The notes under the pieces: model-generated
Seen by the model: only the letters and a program-made list of their open reading frames with translations
The model's database searches: none
Told to the model about the DNA's origin: nothing
Program-made: the position numbers and the translations under genes
In this document: piece by piece, positions 56,079 to 64,000 of the stretch
How the letters are laid out: every line of letters starts with the position of its first letter
How positions within the stretch are numbered: the first letter of the stretch is position 1
Source: CAVPMN01 sp963706425
GTDB taxonomy: Bacteria > Actinomycetota > Acidimicrobiia > Acidimicrobiales > Acidimicrobilacustridaceae
Length of the DNA: 64,000 bases
Direction: 5' to 3'
Assembly (NCBI GenBank): GCA_963706425.1
Contig: CAVPMN010000001.1
Location: forward strand, 1,127,957-1,191,956

Positions 56079-57068
56079 ATGAAACCCATCAACCGTTCCG
56101 TCGCGCGCATCGCCGCAGCGTCCGCTTTGGTCGCCGCCGGCACGCTCGCCATCACCAACCAAGCCGGCGCCGGCGGCAACAGCGAGCAGTTCTCGTTCTC
56201 CGGCGAGGCCGTCGAGTTCGTGGTGCCCGCCGACGTCTGCTCGATCACCGTCGACGCCTACGGCGCATCCGGCACCGAGGCCGAGATCAACGTGGAGGCT
56301 CGGGTGACGCCCGGCCGGCAAGGGTACGGCCGAACCAGGCCTCCCCGGCCTCGGTGGTCGGGCCACGGCCGACATCGACGTCACACCGGGCGAGACGCTG
56401 CACGTCGTCGTGGGTGGCATGGGCGAGCCCGACGGGTTCGGCGGATTCAACGGCGGCGGCGACGCCGGCGAGCTCGTTCGGCGAAGGACCCTATGGCGGC
56501 GGCGGCGGCGGTGCCACCGATGTGCGCCGCGCTCCCTATGGCCTGGCCGACCGGCTGGTCGTAGCCGGCGGCGGCGGCGGTGGTGGCGCCGAAACCGACG
56601 GTGAGAACGACGGCGACGGCGGCGACGGCGGCGGCGAGAGCGGCGTCGACGGCTTGGCCAGCGACAGTGGCACACCCGGTGGCGGCGGCGGCACGCAGAC
56701 CGCGGGTGGCGCTGCGCCCACCGGGTTCGACCCGACTGCTCAGAACGGCGAGCTCGGCGAGGGCGGGAACGGCGGCGCCGGGCTGAGCGAGAACGACGGC
56801 GGTGGCGGTGGTGGCGGCGGCTACTACGGCGGCGCCGGCGGCGCCGGTGACGACGACGAGTACCGACGACGGTGGCGGTGGCGGTGGCGGCTCCGGCTTC
56901 GGCCCGGCGGGTGTCGCCTTCGAGACCGGCGTCCAGGATGGCGACGGCATGGTCGAGCTCACCTGGACGGTCGAGCCCGGTTGCGCCGATCAGCCCAGCA
57001 CCACCACCACGACCACGGCGGCACCGGCCGCGGCGGCCGCGGCGGTGGCTCCTCGCTTCACCGGCTGA
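56079..57068 (+). CDS. Glycine-rich secreted protein (three frameshifts)
   Basis: About 328 residues. A signal peptide (VARIAAASALVAAGTLAITN) is followed by a beta-rich head (FSFSGEAVEFVVPADVCSIT) and long Gly-rich runs (GGGGGGATD, DGGDGGGESG, YYGGAGGAG), then FGPAGVAFETGVQDGDGMVE and a Thr/Ala-rich tail ending PRFTG. Frame changes near 56318, 56472 and 56865 each fit one extra base. Likely an exported surface or sheet-forming protein; no enzymatic motif. The ATG has AAGGAG upstream and a strong terminator follows. Confidence 0.7.
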
Positions 57069-57089
57069 GGCCCGCACCACACGACAACC

Positions 57090-57123
57090 GAGAGAGGGCC
57101 GGGCGCACGCCCGGCCCTCTCTC
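57090..57123 (+). terminator. Strong GC-rich terminator hairpin
   Basis: A perfect inverted repeat with 15-16 bp arms (GAGAGAGGGCCGGGCG and its complement) and a very short loop, 22 bases past the stop of the Gly-rich gene. No T tract, as in many high-GC actinobacteria. Confidence 0.85.
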
Positions 57124-57254
57124 GCGTTCATCCCACGGCGTGACGCACACGATGGTGACGGACAGCCGGGCCGGACAGGGCGCTGATGCCCTATCGTGGC
57201 GCCGCAGTGGCGTGGGGGCGCGAGCCTCGGGGCACTGGAGGACAGGCAGGGGCG

Positions 57255-59563
57255 ATGCGCTTCGCGCGACTGGGGCAGGGTCTCGTTCACCGACGACGGC
57301 TGGTCGTCGTCGTCTTCGCGATCGGGTTCGTGCTCGCCGCCGTCACCGGCAGCGACGTCTCCGACAAGCTCTCGACCGGCGGGTTCGAGGATCCGTCGGC
57401 CGACTCCACGGCGGCCACCGATCTGCTCGACGAGGTGTTCGACGCCGGCGAGCCCAACGTGGTGCTGCTCGTCACCGCGACCGACGGCACGGTCGACGAC
57501 CCTGATGTCGTGGCGGCCGCCACCGAACTGACCGACGAGCTGGCCGCCTTCGAAGGCGTCGACGAGGTCGTGTCCTACTGGTCGCTCGGCAACGCGCCAC
57601 CCCTGCGGGCCGGCGACTCGTCGTCTGCGCTCGTGCTGGCCCGGCTCGGCGGCACCGAGGACGACCTCGACGACAACAGCCGGCTCATCATGGAGCAGCT
57701 CACCATCGACGCCGACGACACCAGCGGCCCCATCACCGTCGGTGTCGGCGGGCGTGACGCGGTGTTCACCGAGGTCGGCGACTCGATCACCTCCGACCTG
57801 GCCAAGGCCGAGCTCATCGCCTTCCCCATCACCCTCATCCTGCTGCTCTTCGTGTTCCGCAGCCTCGTGGCCGCCACCCTCCCGCTCGCGGTCGGCGCCA
57901 TCGCGATCGTCGGCACCTTCGTCGTCCTCGAAGTGCTCGCCGGCATGACCACGGTGTCGATCTTCGCCCTCAACCTCACCACCGCCCTCGGCCTCGGTCT
58001 CGCCATCGACTACAGCCTCTTCGTGGTGTCGCGCGTATCGCGAGGAACGCGCCGGCAGGTCAGCCCACCGACCAAGCGGTGATCCGCACGGTGGCCACCG
58101 CCGGTCGCGCGGTGTTCTTCAGCGGCCTCACCGTCGCCGTGTCGCTGTCCGCGCTGCTGGTGTTCCCGATCGCCTTCCTCCGCTCGTTCGCCTACGCCGG
58201 CATCCCCGTCGTGGCGCTGGCTGTCGCAGGCGCGGTGCTCTTCCTCCCGGCGCTCATGGCGCTGCTCGGTGACCGCATCGACAAGGTCTCGCTGCCCTCG
58301 CGCCAACGGCTCGCCATCGAGGGCAGCTTCTGGCATCGCACCGCCACCGCGGTGATGCGCCGGCCGCTGCCGATCGCCACCGTCACCGTGCTGTTCCTGC
58401 TGTTCCTCGGGGCGCCGTTCCTGCGCATCGCGTTCGGCCTGCCCGACGACCGGGTGCTGCCCGAGTCGGCGTCGACCCGCCAGGTGAGCGACCAGATCCG
58501 AGCCGACTACGAGTCCAACGACACGGGCGCCATGTCGATCGTCCTCCCCGGCACCGACCCGGTGGACGACGCAGCGGCGATCAGTGCGTACGCCGCGGAG
58601 CTGTCGACGCTCGACGGCGTGGCCAGAGTCGACGCGGCCACAGGCATCTACCTCGACGGCACGCAGGTGCCCGTCGACGAGGCGCTCACCGAGCGCTTCG
58701 TGTCCGAGAGCGGAGGCACCTGGGTGTCGGTGGTGCCGTCGGTCGAGCCGGTGTCGGCGGCCGGCGAGGAGCTGGTCGAAACCGTCAGGGCCATGCCGAC
58801 GCCGGGCGACGACGTGGCGTTGGTGGGCGGTGTCTCGGCGCAGCTGGTCGACATCAAAGACGGCATCTTCAGCCGCCTCGGCTGGGCGGTGGCCATCGTG
58901 GTGCTCGCCACCTTCGTCCTGCTGTTCCTCATGTTCGGCAGCGTGCTCGTGCCGATCAAGGCGCTGGTGCTCAACACCCTCAGCCTCACCGCCACCTTCG
59001 GCGCCATGGTGTGGATCTTCCAGGACGGCCACTTCGACGGCTGGCTCGGATTCACCGCCACCGGGCAGCTCGACACCACCACCCCGGTGCTCATGTTCTG
59101 CGTCGCGTTCGGCCTGTCGATGGACTACGAGGTGTTCCTCCTCTCGCGCATCAAGGAGGAGTACGACCGCACCGGCGACAACACCCGCTCGGTCGCGCTC
59201 GGCCTGGCGCGCACGGGGCGCATCATCACCGCGGCAGCCGTGCTGATCTCGGTCGTGTTCTTGAGCTTCGCCACCTCGAGCATCAGCTTCATCAAGCTCT
59301 TCGGCGTCGGACTCACCCTGGCGGTGCTCATGGATGCCACCGTCGTGCGCGCGGTGCTCGTCCCCGCGTTCATGAAGCTCGCAGGCCACGCCAACTGGTG
59401 GGCACCCGCACCCATGCGTCGCCTCTACGAGCGGGCCGGCCTCAGCGAGTCGCGTGCCGAGCAGGCGCTCATCGACCTGCGTGAGCCCGCCGTCGACGCG
59501 ACGGCAGATATCGACGATGCCGAGGCCGAGCCCGAGCTCACCGGCACCCGCAACGACCCCTGA
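57255..59563 (+). CDS. MmpL-family (RND-type) membrane transporter (two frameshifts)
   Basis: About 769 residues, two halves each with a large extracytoplasmic loop and a block of helices. Half 1 ends with LGLGLAIDYSLFVVSR, half 2 with CVAFGLSMDYEVFLLSRIKEE: the Asp-Tyr proton-relay pairs of MmpL proteins. The frame changes near 58036 and 58055 (YREERAAG-GQPTDQAV is restored by dropping two bases). It exports lipids or other hydrophobic compounds by proton antiport (known of the family). ATG at 57255 with GCAGGGG. No adjacent lipid biosynthesis gene. Confidence 0.85.
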
Positions 59564-59569
59564 GCGAGC

Positions 59570-60673
59570 TCAGCCGGCGCCGCGGATTTCGTCGTCGGCG
59601 CCGACCGCGGCACGCCGGTCGGCCTCAGCCTCGGCGGTCACCAGACGAGCGCGCACGAAGTCGGCCACTGCCCGATAGACGCGACGGCTGGTATCGGCCC
59701 ACGGCATGAGGATCGGGAACACGTGGTACATCCCCGGCGCTTCGAGGCACTCGTGGTCGATGTCGCTCTCGGCCAGTCGTTCGACGAAACGCCGGATCGG
59801 GTCGCGGAACATCTCGTCCTCGCCCCAGGCCACGAACGTGGGCGGATAGCAGCGCAGATCGCCGTTGACCGGCGAGACGTACTCACTGCTGGCGTCGAAG
59901 CCGTGCAGGTACGACGCAGTCGGGATGTTCCACGGGAGGATGTCGAGATCGGCGTTGTCGGTCACCGACGGCTCGTCGAGGCGCAGGTCGACCTCGGGCG
60001 AGAACAGCACCAGACCGGCGGGCTTCGGCAGGTGATGGTGGTGCGCGGCGAACATGAGCGAGTTGGCCAGCCCACCACCACCGGAGTCGCCCCCGACGAA
60101 GAGCCGCTCGGGCGAGGTGATCGACTCGTACATCTCCTCCATGATGTGGAGGGCATCGTGCAAGCCGGCGGGGAACGGGAACTCGGGCGCCAGTCGATAG
60201 TCGGCCACGAAGATCTCACAACCCGTCTCGCGAGCCAGAGCCGCCGTGAAGAACGCGTACATGTTGGGCGAGGTGCCGATGTAGCCGCCGCCGTGCAGGT
60301 AGAGGATGGTGCCGACAGGGGTGTCCTGCTTCGGTCGATACCAGATGCCCGGCACGTCGGCGATGACCTCGTGCTCGCTCTCGACGTCGAGCGATGAGAC
60401 GACGGGCGGCATCACCATTCGACACAGCTCGTCGAGGAAGAGCTCGACCGAGCGGTACTCGTCGATCGGCAGTGACGACGAATAGCCCATGAACGAGCGC
60501 ACCACCTCGCGGGTGACGTTGGCCCCGAGGTTGCGCACCAGCCCGCCGGAACCCTGCCAGGGCCGGCGGAACGGCACCCGCACGAGCGCGTTCACCGACT
60601 GCTGGGCCAGGCCGAGCACGTCGACGGCCGCGATGGGCGCCGATGCCGTGCGAACTTCGGGACGACTGGCCAT
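59570..60673 (-). CDS. HSL-family alpha/beta-hydrolase (esterase)
   Basis: 367 residues. Oxyanion motif LYLHGGGYIGTSP, nucleophile elbow GGDSGGGGLANS, Asp near WGEDEMFRDP and His in PGMYHVFPIL make a full triad. Hormone-sensitive-lipase-type carboxylesterase acting on short acyl esters. The ATG at 60673 has GGAGGGAG upstream. Convergent with the MmpL gene, 6 bases apart. Confidence 0.87.
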   Translation of the reverse strand: MASRPEVRTASAPIAAVDVLGLAQQSVNALVRVPFRRPWQGSGGLVRNLGANVTREVVRSFMGYSSSLPIDEYRSVELFLDELCRMVMPPVVSSLDVESEHEVIADVPGIWYRPKQDTPVGTILYLHGGGYIGTSPNMYAFFTAALARETGCEIFVADYRLAPEFPFPAGLHDALHIMEEMYESITSPERLFVGGDSGGGGLANSLMFAAHHHHLPKPAGLVLFSPEVDLRLDEPSVTDNADLDILPWNIPTASYLHGFDASSEYVSPVNGDLRCYPPTFVAWGEDEMFRDPIRRFVERLAESDIDHECLEAPGMYHVFPILMPWADTSRRVYRAVADFVRARLVTAEAEADRRAAVGADDEIRGAG

Positions 60674-60792
60674 CACCACGGCAGCTCCCTCCAACGGGTC
60701 ATCCGGTACCTCCAACGAGCGAACCGGCATTGTCCCACCGCAACGGCTCGTGCGCCCGATCCTTCCCGTGGCCAGGTCGGTACGCTCTCGGC

Positions 60793-61302
60793 ATGACCGA
60801 CCTCGACGCCCTCGAAGCCAAGCGGACCGAGCTGCGTGACCGTCACGTGAAGCCCGAGGCCGAGCGACCCCGCACCACCGGTGGCGGGGTGCATCACGTG
60901 GCCCTCATCTGCAGCGACGTCGAGCAGACCATCGACTTCTATCAGGGCCTGCTCGGCTTCCCCGTCGTCGAGATCTTCGAGAACCGCGACTACCCGGGGT
61001 CGACCCACTTCTTCTTCGACATCGGCAATCTGAACATGCTGGCCTTCTTCGACTTCCCGGGCCTCGGGCTCGAGCCGGTGCCCGAAGGCCTCGGCGGCAT
61101 CCAACACCTGGCCATCTCGGTCACCCCCGAGACCTTCGAGGAGCTCAAGGGCCGCCTGGAGCAGGCGGGCATCGCCTACCTCGGCCCCGACATGGGCGTG
61201 CACGAGTCGGTCTATTTCAAGGATCCCGACAACATCCAGGTCGAGCTGATCCGCCAGCCGCTGTTCGAGACCCCGGAGTCGGCCCCGCACCGCGACACCT
61301 GA
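60793..61302 (+). CDS. VOC-family (glyoxalase/dioxygenase) protein
   Basis: 169 residues, one vicinal oxygen chelate unit pair: GGGVHHVALICSDVEQTIDF and GGIQHLAISVTPETFEELKG with the metal His residues, and VELIRQP with the Glu. Could be a glyoxalase, extradiol-type dioxygenase or resistance protein; the short extra N-terminus (MTDLDALEAKRTELRDRHVK) is helical. Divergent from the esterase gene. Confidence 0.85.
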   Translation: MTDLDALEAKRTELRDRHVKPEAERPRTTGGGVHHVALICSDVEQTIDFYQGLLGFPVVEIFENRDYPGSTHFFFDIGNLNMLAFFDFPGLGLEPVPEGLGGIQHLAISVTPETFEELKGRLEQAGIAYLGPDMGVHESVYFKDPDNIQVELIRQPLFETPESAPHRDT

Positions 61303-61435
61303 CGGCACGCGCCGGTCCAGATCACCAGCCGCCGCCCCCGGCGCGCCGCGATCTGGTCGGTGTCGACGCCCGCGGCGCCGACACGGCCGCTCGGAGTGCT
61401 TGAATGGCGACCAACGTCGTCCCGGGGGGGAATCC

Positions 61436-63121
61436 GTGTCACGTCACACCGCACGCGGCCGCATCGCCGTGCTCGCACTCATCGCCCTGCTGTCCGTCAC
61501 CGCGGCTTGCGGCGGTGACGACTCCGACGACAGCGGCGGCACCACCGACACCGGCCCCACCGCTGGGTCCGATGTCACCCTCGCGGCCGACGGACCGCCC
61601 CAGTCGGGTGGCACCCTGCGCTACGGCCTGGCTGCGGAGACCGACGGCTGGAACCCATCGATCAACCGTTGGGCAGGCGACGGCACCCAGGTCGGTGTCA
61701 GCATCTTCGACCCGCTCGCCGCCTACGCCGCCGACGGCTCGATCGCCCCCTACCTGGCCGAGAGCTTCGAGTCGAACGCCGACTTCACCCAATGGACCAT
61801 CACGCTTCGGCCCGGGATCACCTTCCACAACGGTGAGCCGCTGACCTCCACTGCGGTGCAGCGAACCATGGACGGGCTGCGCACCTCGGCGCTCACGGCG
61901 CCCGCATTGCGCCCGATCGAGTCGATCGAGACACCCGACGAGCTCACCGTGGTCATCACCACGTCGACCCCCTGGGCGGCGCTGCCGGCCAACCTGACCG
62001 GGCAAGCCGGTGTGGTGGCCGCGCCTGAGCAACTCGATAACCCCGACGGCACCCGCCAGCCCATCGGCACCGGGCCGTTCAAGTTCGTCTCGTGGACGCC
62101 CGACAAGGAGCTGATCGTCGAGCGCAACCCCGACTACTGGCGCACCGACGAGAACGGCACGCAGCTGCCCTACCTCGATCGCATCGAGTTCAAGCCGATC
62201 CCCGACACCGCCCAGCGGGTCAACGCCCTCGAGACCGGCGAGCTCGACATGACCTGGACCACCGAGGCCGGCAACATCCTCAAACTGCGTGACCTGGCCC
62301 AGGCCGGTGATCTCCAACTCGTGGAGCAACGAGGGCAGACCGAGGTCAGCTTCATCATGCTCAACCTGGCGGCGGCTCCGTTCGACAACGCCGACGCCCG
62401 CCGGGCGGTGGCCCTGGCCACCGACAACCAGGCCTGGGTCGACGTGATCGCCCAGGGCGTCACCAACCGCGCCGACACGCTCTTCCGACCCGGAACCGAC
62501 TGGTACTCCGACATCCCCCGTCCCGCCTACGACTTGGCCGCCGCCCAGGCCGCGGTCGAGGCCTACGAGGCCGAGAACGGCCCACTCGCCTTCAGCATTC
62601 AGGTGGTCTCGACCCCTGTCGGTCGTCAGCAGGGCGACTTCCTCAAGGCCATGTGGGAAGCCGCCGGCATGGAGGTCGAGGTGAAGCAGCTGGAGGGCAC
62701 GACCTTCCTGCTCGACGCCGTGCTCGGCGACTACAACGCCGCCGTGTGGGGGCAGTTCGGATCGCCCGATCCCGACTACGAGCAGGTGTGGTGGCGCAGC
62801 ACGAGCTCGAAGCCGGTGGGCGAGCTGAGCCTCAACTTCCCCCGTCACAACGACGCCCAGACCGATGCGGCGCTCGACGAGGCCCGGGCCACCGACGACT
62901 TCGACACCCGCAAGGCCGCCTACGACGAGGTGCAGCAGCGATTCGTCGAGGACCTGCCCTACATCTACCTCGACTTCACGCAGCCGGTCGTGGCCGCCAC
63001 CAACACCGTGCGGGGCATCACCAACGGACCGCTGCCCGATGGCCAGGCCGCCCTGCCCATGGGTGGGCCCGGCAGCTTCAGCTACCACACGTTCCTTACG
63101 CAGACCTGGCTCACTGGGTGA
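61436..63121 (+). CDS. ABC transporter substrate-binding lipoprotein, family 5 (peptide/nickel type)
   Basis: 561 residues. Signal with VLALIALLSVTAAC (lipobox), an acidic linker, then the SBP_5 domain: GGTLRYGLAAETDGWNPSIN, a central ITFHNGEPLTSTAVQRTMDG, FKFVSWTPDKELIVERNPDY. Such proteins capture peptides, nickel or opines for an ABC importer; the permease and ATPase genes are not in the window. GTG start at 61436 with a GGGGGGG run upstream. The stop lies in a hairpin shared with the end of prmA. Confidence 0.87.
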   Translation: MSRHTARGRIAVLALIALLSVTAACGGDDSDDSGGTTDTGPTAGSDVTLAADGPPQSGGTLRYGLAAETDGWNPSINRWAGDGTQVGVSIFDPLAAYAADGSIAPYLAESFESNADFTQWTITLRPGITFHNGEPLTSTAVQRTMDGLRTSALTAPALRPIESIETPDELTVVITTSTPWAALPANLTGQAGVVAAPEQLDNPDGTRQPIGTGPFKFVSWTPDKELIVERNPDYWRTDENGTQLPYLDRIEFKPIPDTAQRVNALETGELDMTWTTEAGNILKLRDLAQAGDLQLVEQRGQTEVSFIMLNLAAAPFDNADARRAVALATDNQAWVDVIAQGVTNRADTLFRPGTDWYSDIPRPAYDLAAAQAAVEAYEAENGPLAFSIQVVSTPVGRQQGDFLKAMWEAAGMEVEVKQLEGTTFLLDAVLGDYNAAVWGQFGSPDPDYEQVWWRSTSSKPVGELSLNFPRHNDAQTDAALDEARATDDFDTRKAAYDEVQQRFVEDLPYIYLDFTQPVVAATNTVRGITNGPLPDGQAALPMGGPGSFSYHTFLTQTWLTG

Positions 63122-63126
63122 GCCAG
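63106..63126. terminator. Hairpin at convergent gene ends
   Basis: CTGGCTCAC-TGG-GTGAGCCAG, a perfect 9-bp stem with a 3-base loop overlapping the substrate-binding gene stop; a near copy follows at 63141-63158. Confidence 0.6.
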
Positions 63127-63146
63127 AGGCCTCACGCAGACCTGGC

Positions 63147-63970
63147 TCACGGGTGAGCACCAGGCCCGCCCACTCGCCCTCGGTGTCCTCGGCCACCAAC
63201 CGCAGCCCGGCATAGGCCTCGAGCACGGCCGCGCGCTGGTCGGCGAGCAGGCCGGACAGCACGAGGCGCCCACGGCCACCGAGGTGCCCGCACACCTCGG
63301 TGGCCAGCTCCACCAGCACACCCGCCGTGAGGTTGGCGACCACGACATCGAACGGGCCGCCACCGACGGATCCGACGTCGTCGTCGGACACCTCCATGCG
63401 GTCGTCGACGCCGTTTCGCCGCGCGTTGCCCGCGGCGATCTCCACGGCCGCCGGATCGATGTCGACGGCGACGACCGAGCGAGCGCCGAGGAGGACGGCG
63501 GCGATCGCCAGCACGCCGGTGCCGGTGCCGACGTCGAGCATCGTCGCGTCCTCGAGATCGAGCTGCTGCAGCGCCGCCAGCGCCAGCCGGGTGCTCGGGT
63601 GCGAACCGCTCCCGAACGCCCGCCCCGGATCGATGGCGATCGGGTGCCGGGCGGTCGAGGGCGACTCGTCGTGCCATGCCGGGCGCACCTCGATGTCGTC
63701 GACCCGCCACGCTGACGCCCAGCGGCGCCACTCGTCGAGCCCCGCCTCCGGATCGACGTCCTCACGGGTGACCTGGTGGCCGACGAGCGCGGCTTCGACC
63801 GCTCCCACCTGGTCGCTCGGCACCGAGACGACCAGGGTCACCCGGTCGCCTGCGGCGGGGCGCTCTTCGATGCCGGCCGCGCCCACGGCCCAGGCCCGCC
63901 CGACCAGCTCGTCGACCGCGCTCGACGGCAGCTCCACGGTGAGCTGGCACCACCCGTGCACGGTCGCCAT
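63147..63970 (-). CDS. prmA: Ribosomal protein L11 methyltransferase
   Basis: About 274 residues. The PrmA pattern is clear: DPGRAFGSGSHPSTRLALAA, SAM-binding MLDVGTGTGVLAIAAVLLGA, AVDIDPAAVEIA and FDVVVANLTAGVLVELA. It trimethylates L11 of the 50S ribosome. The expected stop at 63149-63147 is out of frame by one base; a T present in the neighbouring copy of the repeat (63115) but absent after 63150 would restore it (LVLTQ, stop). Start ATG 63970 fits the family. Confidence 0.85.
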
Positions 63971-64000
63971 CGTCCGACGTTACGGCACGCGTCGATGCCA

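Noticed and set aside
61439..63120. Minus-strand continuation of prmA across the substrate-binding gene
   Set aside because: Sequence past 63147 has no similarity to PrmA and mirrors the substrate-binding lipoprotein; explained by a missing base at the stop.

Overview
The window is about 70% GC chromosomal DNA from an actinobacterium. Evidence: genes packed with 4-base ATGA/GTGA start-stop overlaps, frequent GTG starts, SARP/AfsR-type regulation, F420-type (DDN) oxidoreductases, MmpL transporters, BlaI/M56 pairs and several apparently leaderless promoters. An acidimicrobial-type organism seems plausible, but no rRNA is present to confirm it. Many conserved genes are split by single-base frameshifts that are nearly all one-base insertions, which points to sequence error more than decay.

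Layout. 0-3.6 kb: the end of a flavodoxin-family reductase, a broken toxin-antitoxin-like nucleotidyltransferase pair, a Rieske domain fused to a thiamine-diphosphate enzyme, and an unknown protein. 3.6-7.2 kb: a nitrogen-oxide cluster, with a copper nitrite reductase carrying an extra cupredoxin domain, an Rrf2/NsrR-type Fe-S repressor, a YwiC-like membrane protein and the RIC repair protein. nirK and the repressor gene share a palindrome placed identically over their start codons. 7.2-14.2 kb (minus strand): one run of overlapping genes, dabB-dabA-PII-like-purK-purE-fabI, linking bicarbonate uptake, purine carboxylation and fatty acid synthesis, with a divergent winged-helix regulator.

14.7-29.3 kb: a large catabolic locus with amidohydrolases, SDRs, a ThuA-like protein, a P450, a Dabb protein, two carotenoid/lignostilbene oxygenases, an acyl-CoA synthetase, a Rieske oxygenase, a lipoprotein, a TetR regulator and an F420-type oxidoreductase. 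Five copies of a 15-bp palindrome (GTGAACA-N-TGTTCAC type) lie at its promoters, so I propose a single TetR regulon. The substrate is unknown.

29.3-38.2 kb: a duplicated SRPBCC protein, a RibD/DHFR-like reductase and a c-type cytochrome, followed by a copper-handling block (SHOCT protein, DUF305 Met/His-rich lipoprotein, copper P-type ATPase, M56 protease, BlaI/CopY-type repressor, CopZ) marked by three near-identical CTACGACA-N3-TGTCGTAG operators, then a quinone oxidoreductase.

38.3-46.4 kb: a SARP/AfsR-type regulator divergent from a membrane protein with two alpha/beta-hydrolase domains, a PD-(D/E)XK nuclease-like protein, tRNA-Arg(CCU), a maltokinase-cap-like protein, and an ArsR-SRPBCC pair with a double operator. 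46.4-51.7 kb: one very large secreted protein (propeller, LamG, PKD repeats and a duplicated jelly-roll module) whose central 3 kb is full of indels. 52-64 kb: two divergent citrate synthases, one with an HTH domain and one with CBS domains, a phosphotransferase, a Gly-rich secreted protein with a strong terminator, an MmpL-type transporter, an HSL-type esterase, a glyoxalase-fold protein, a peptide-type ABC binding lipoprotein and prmA.
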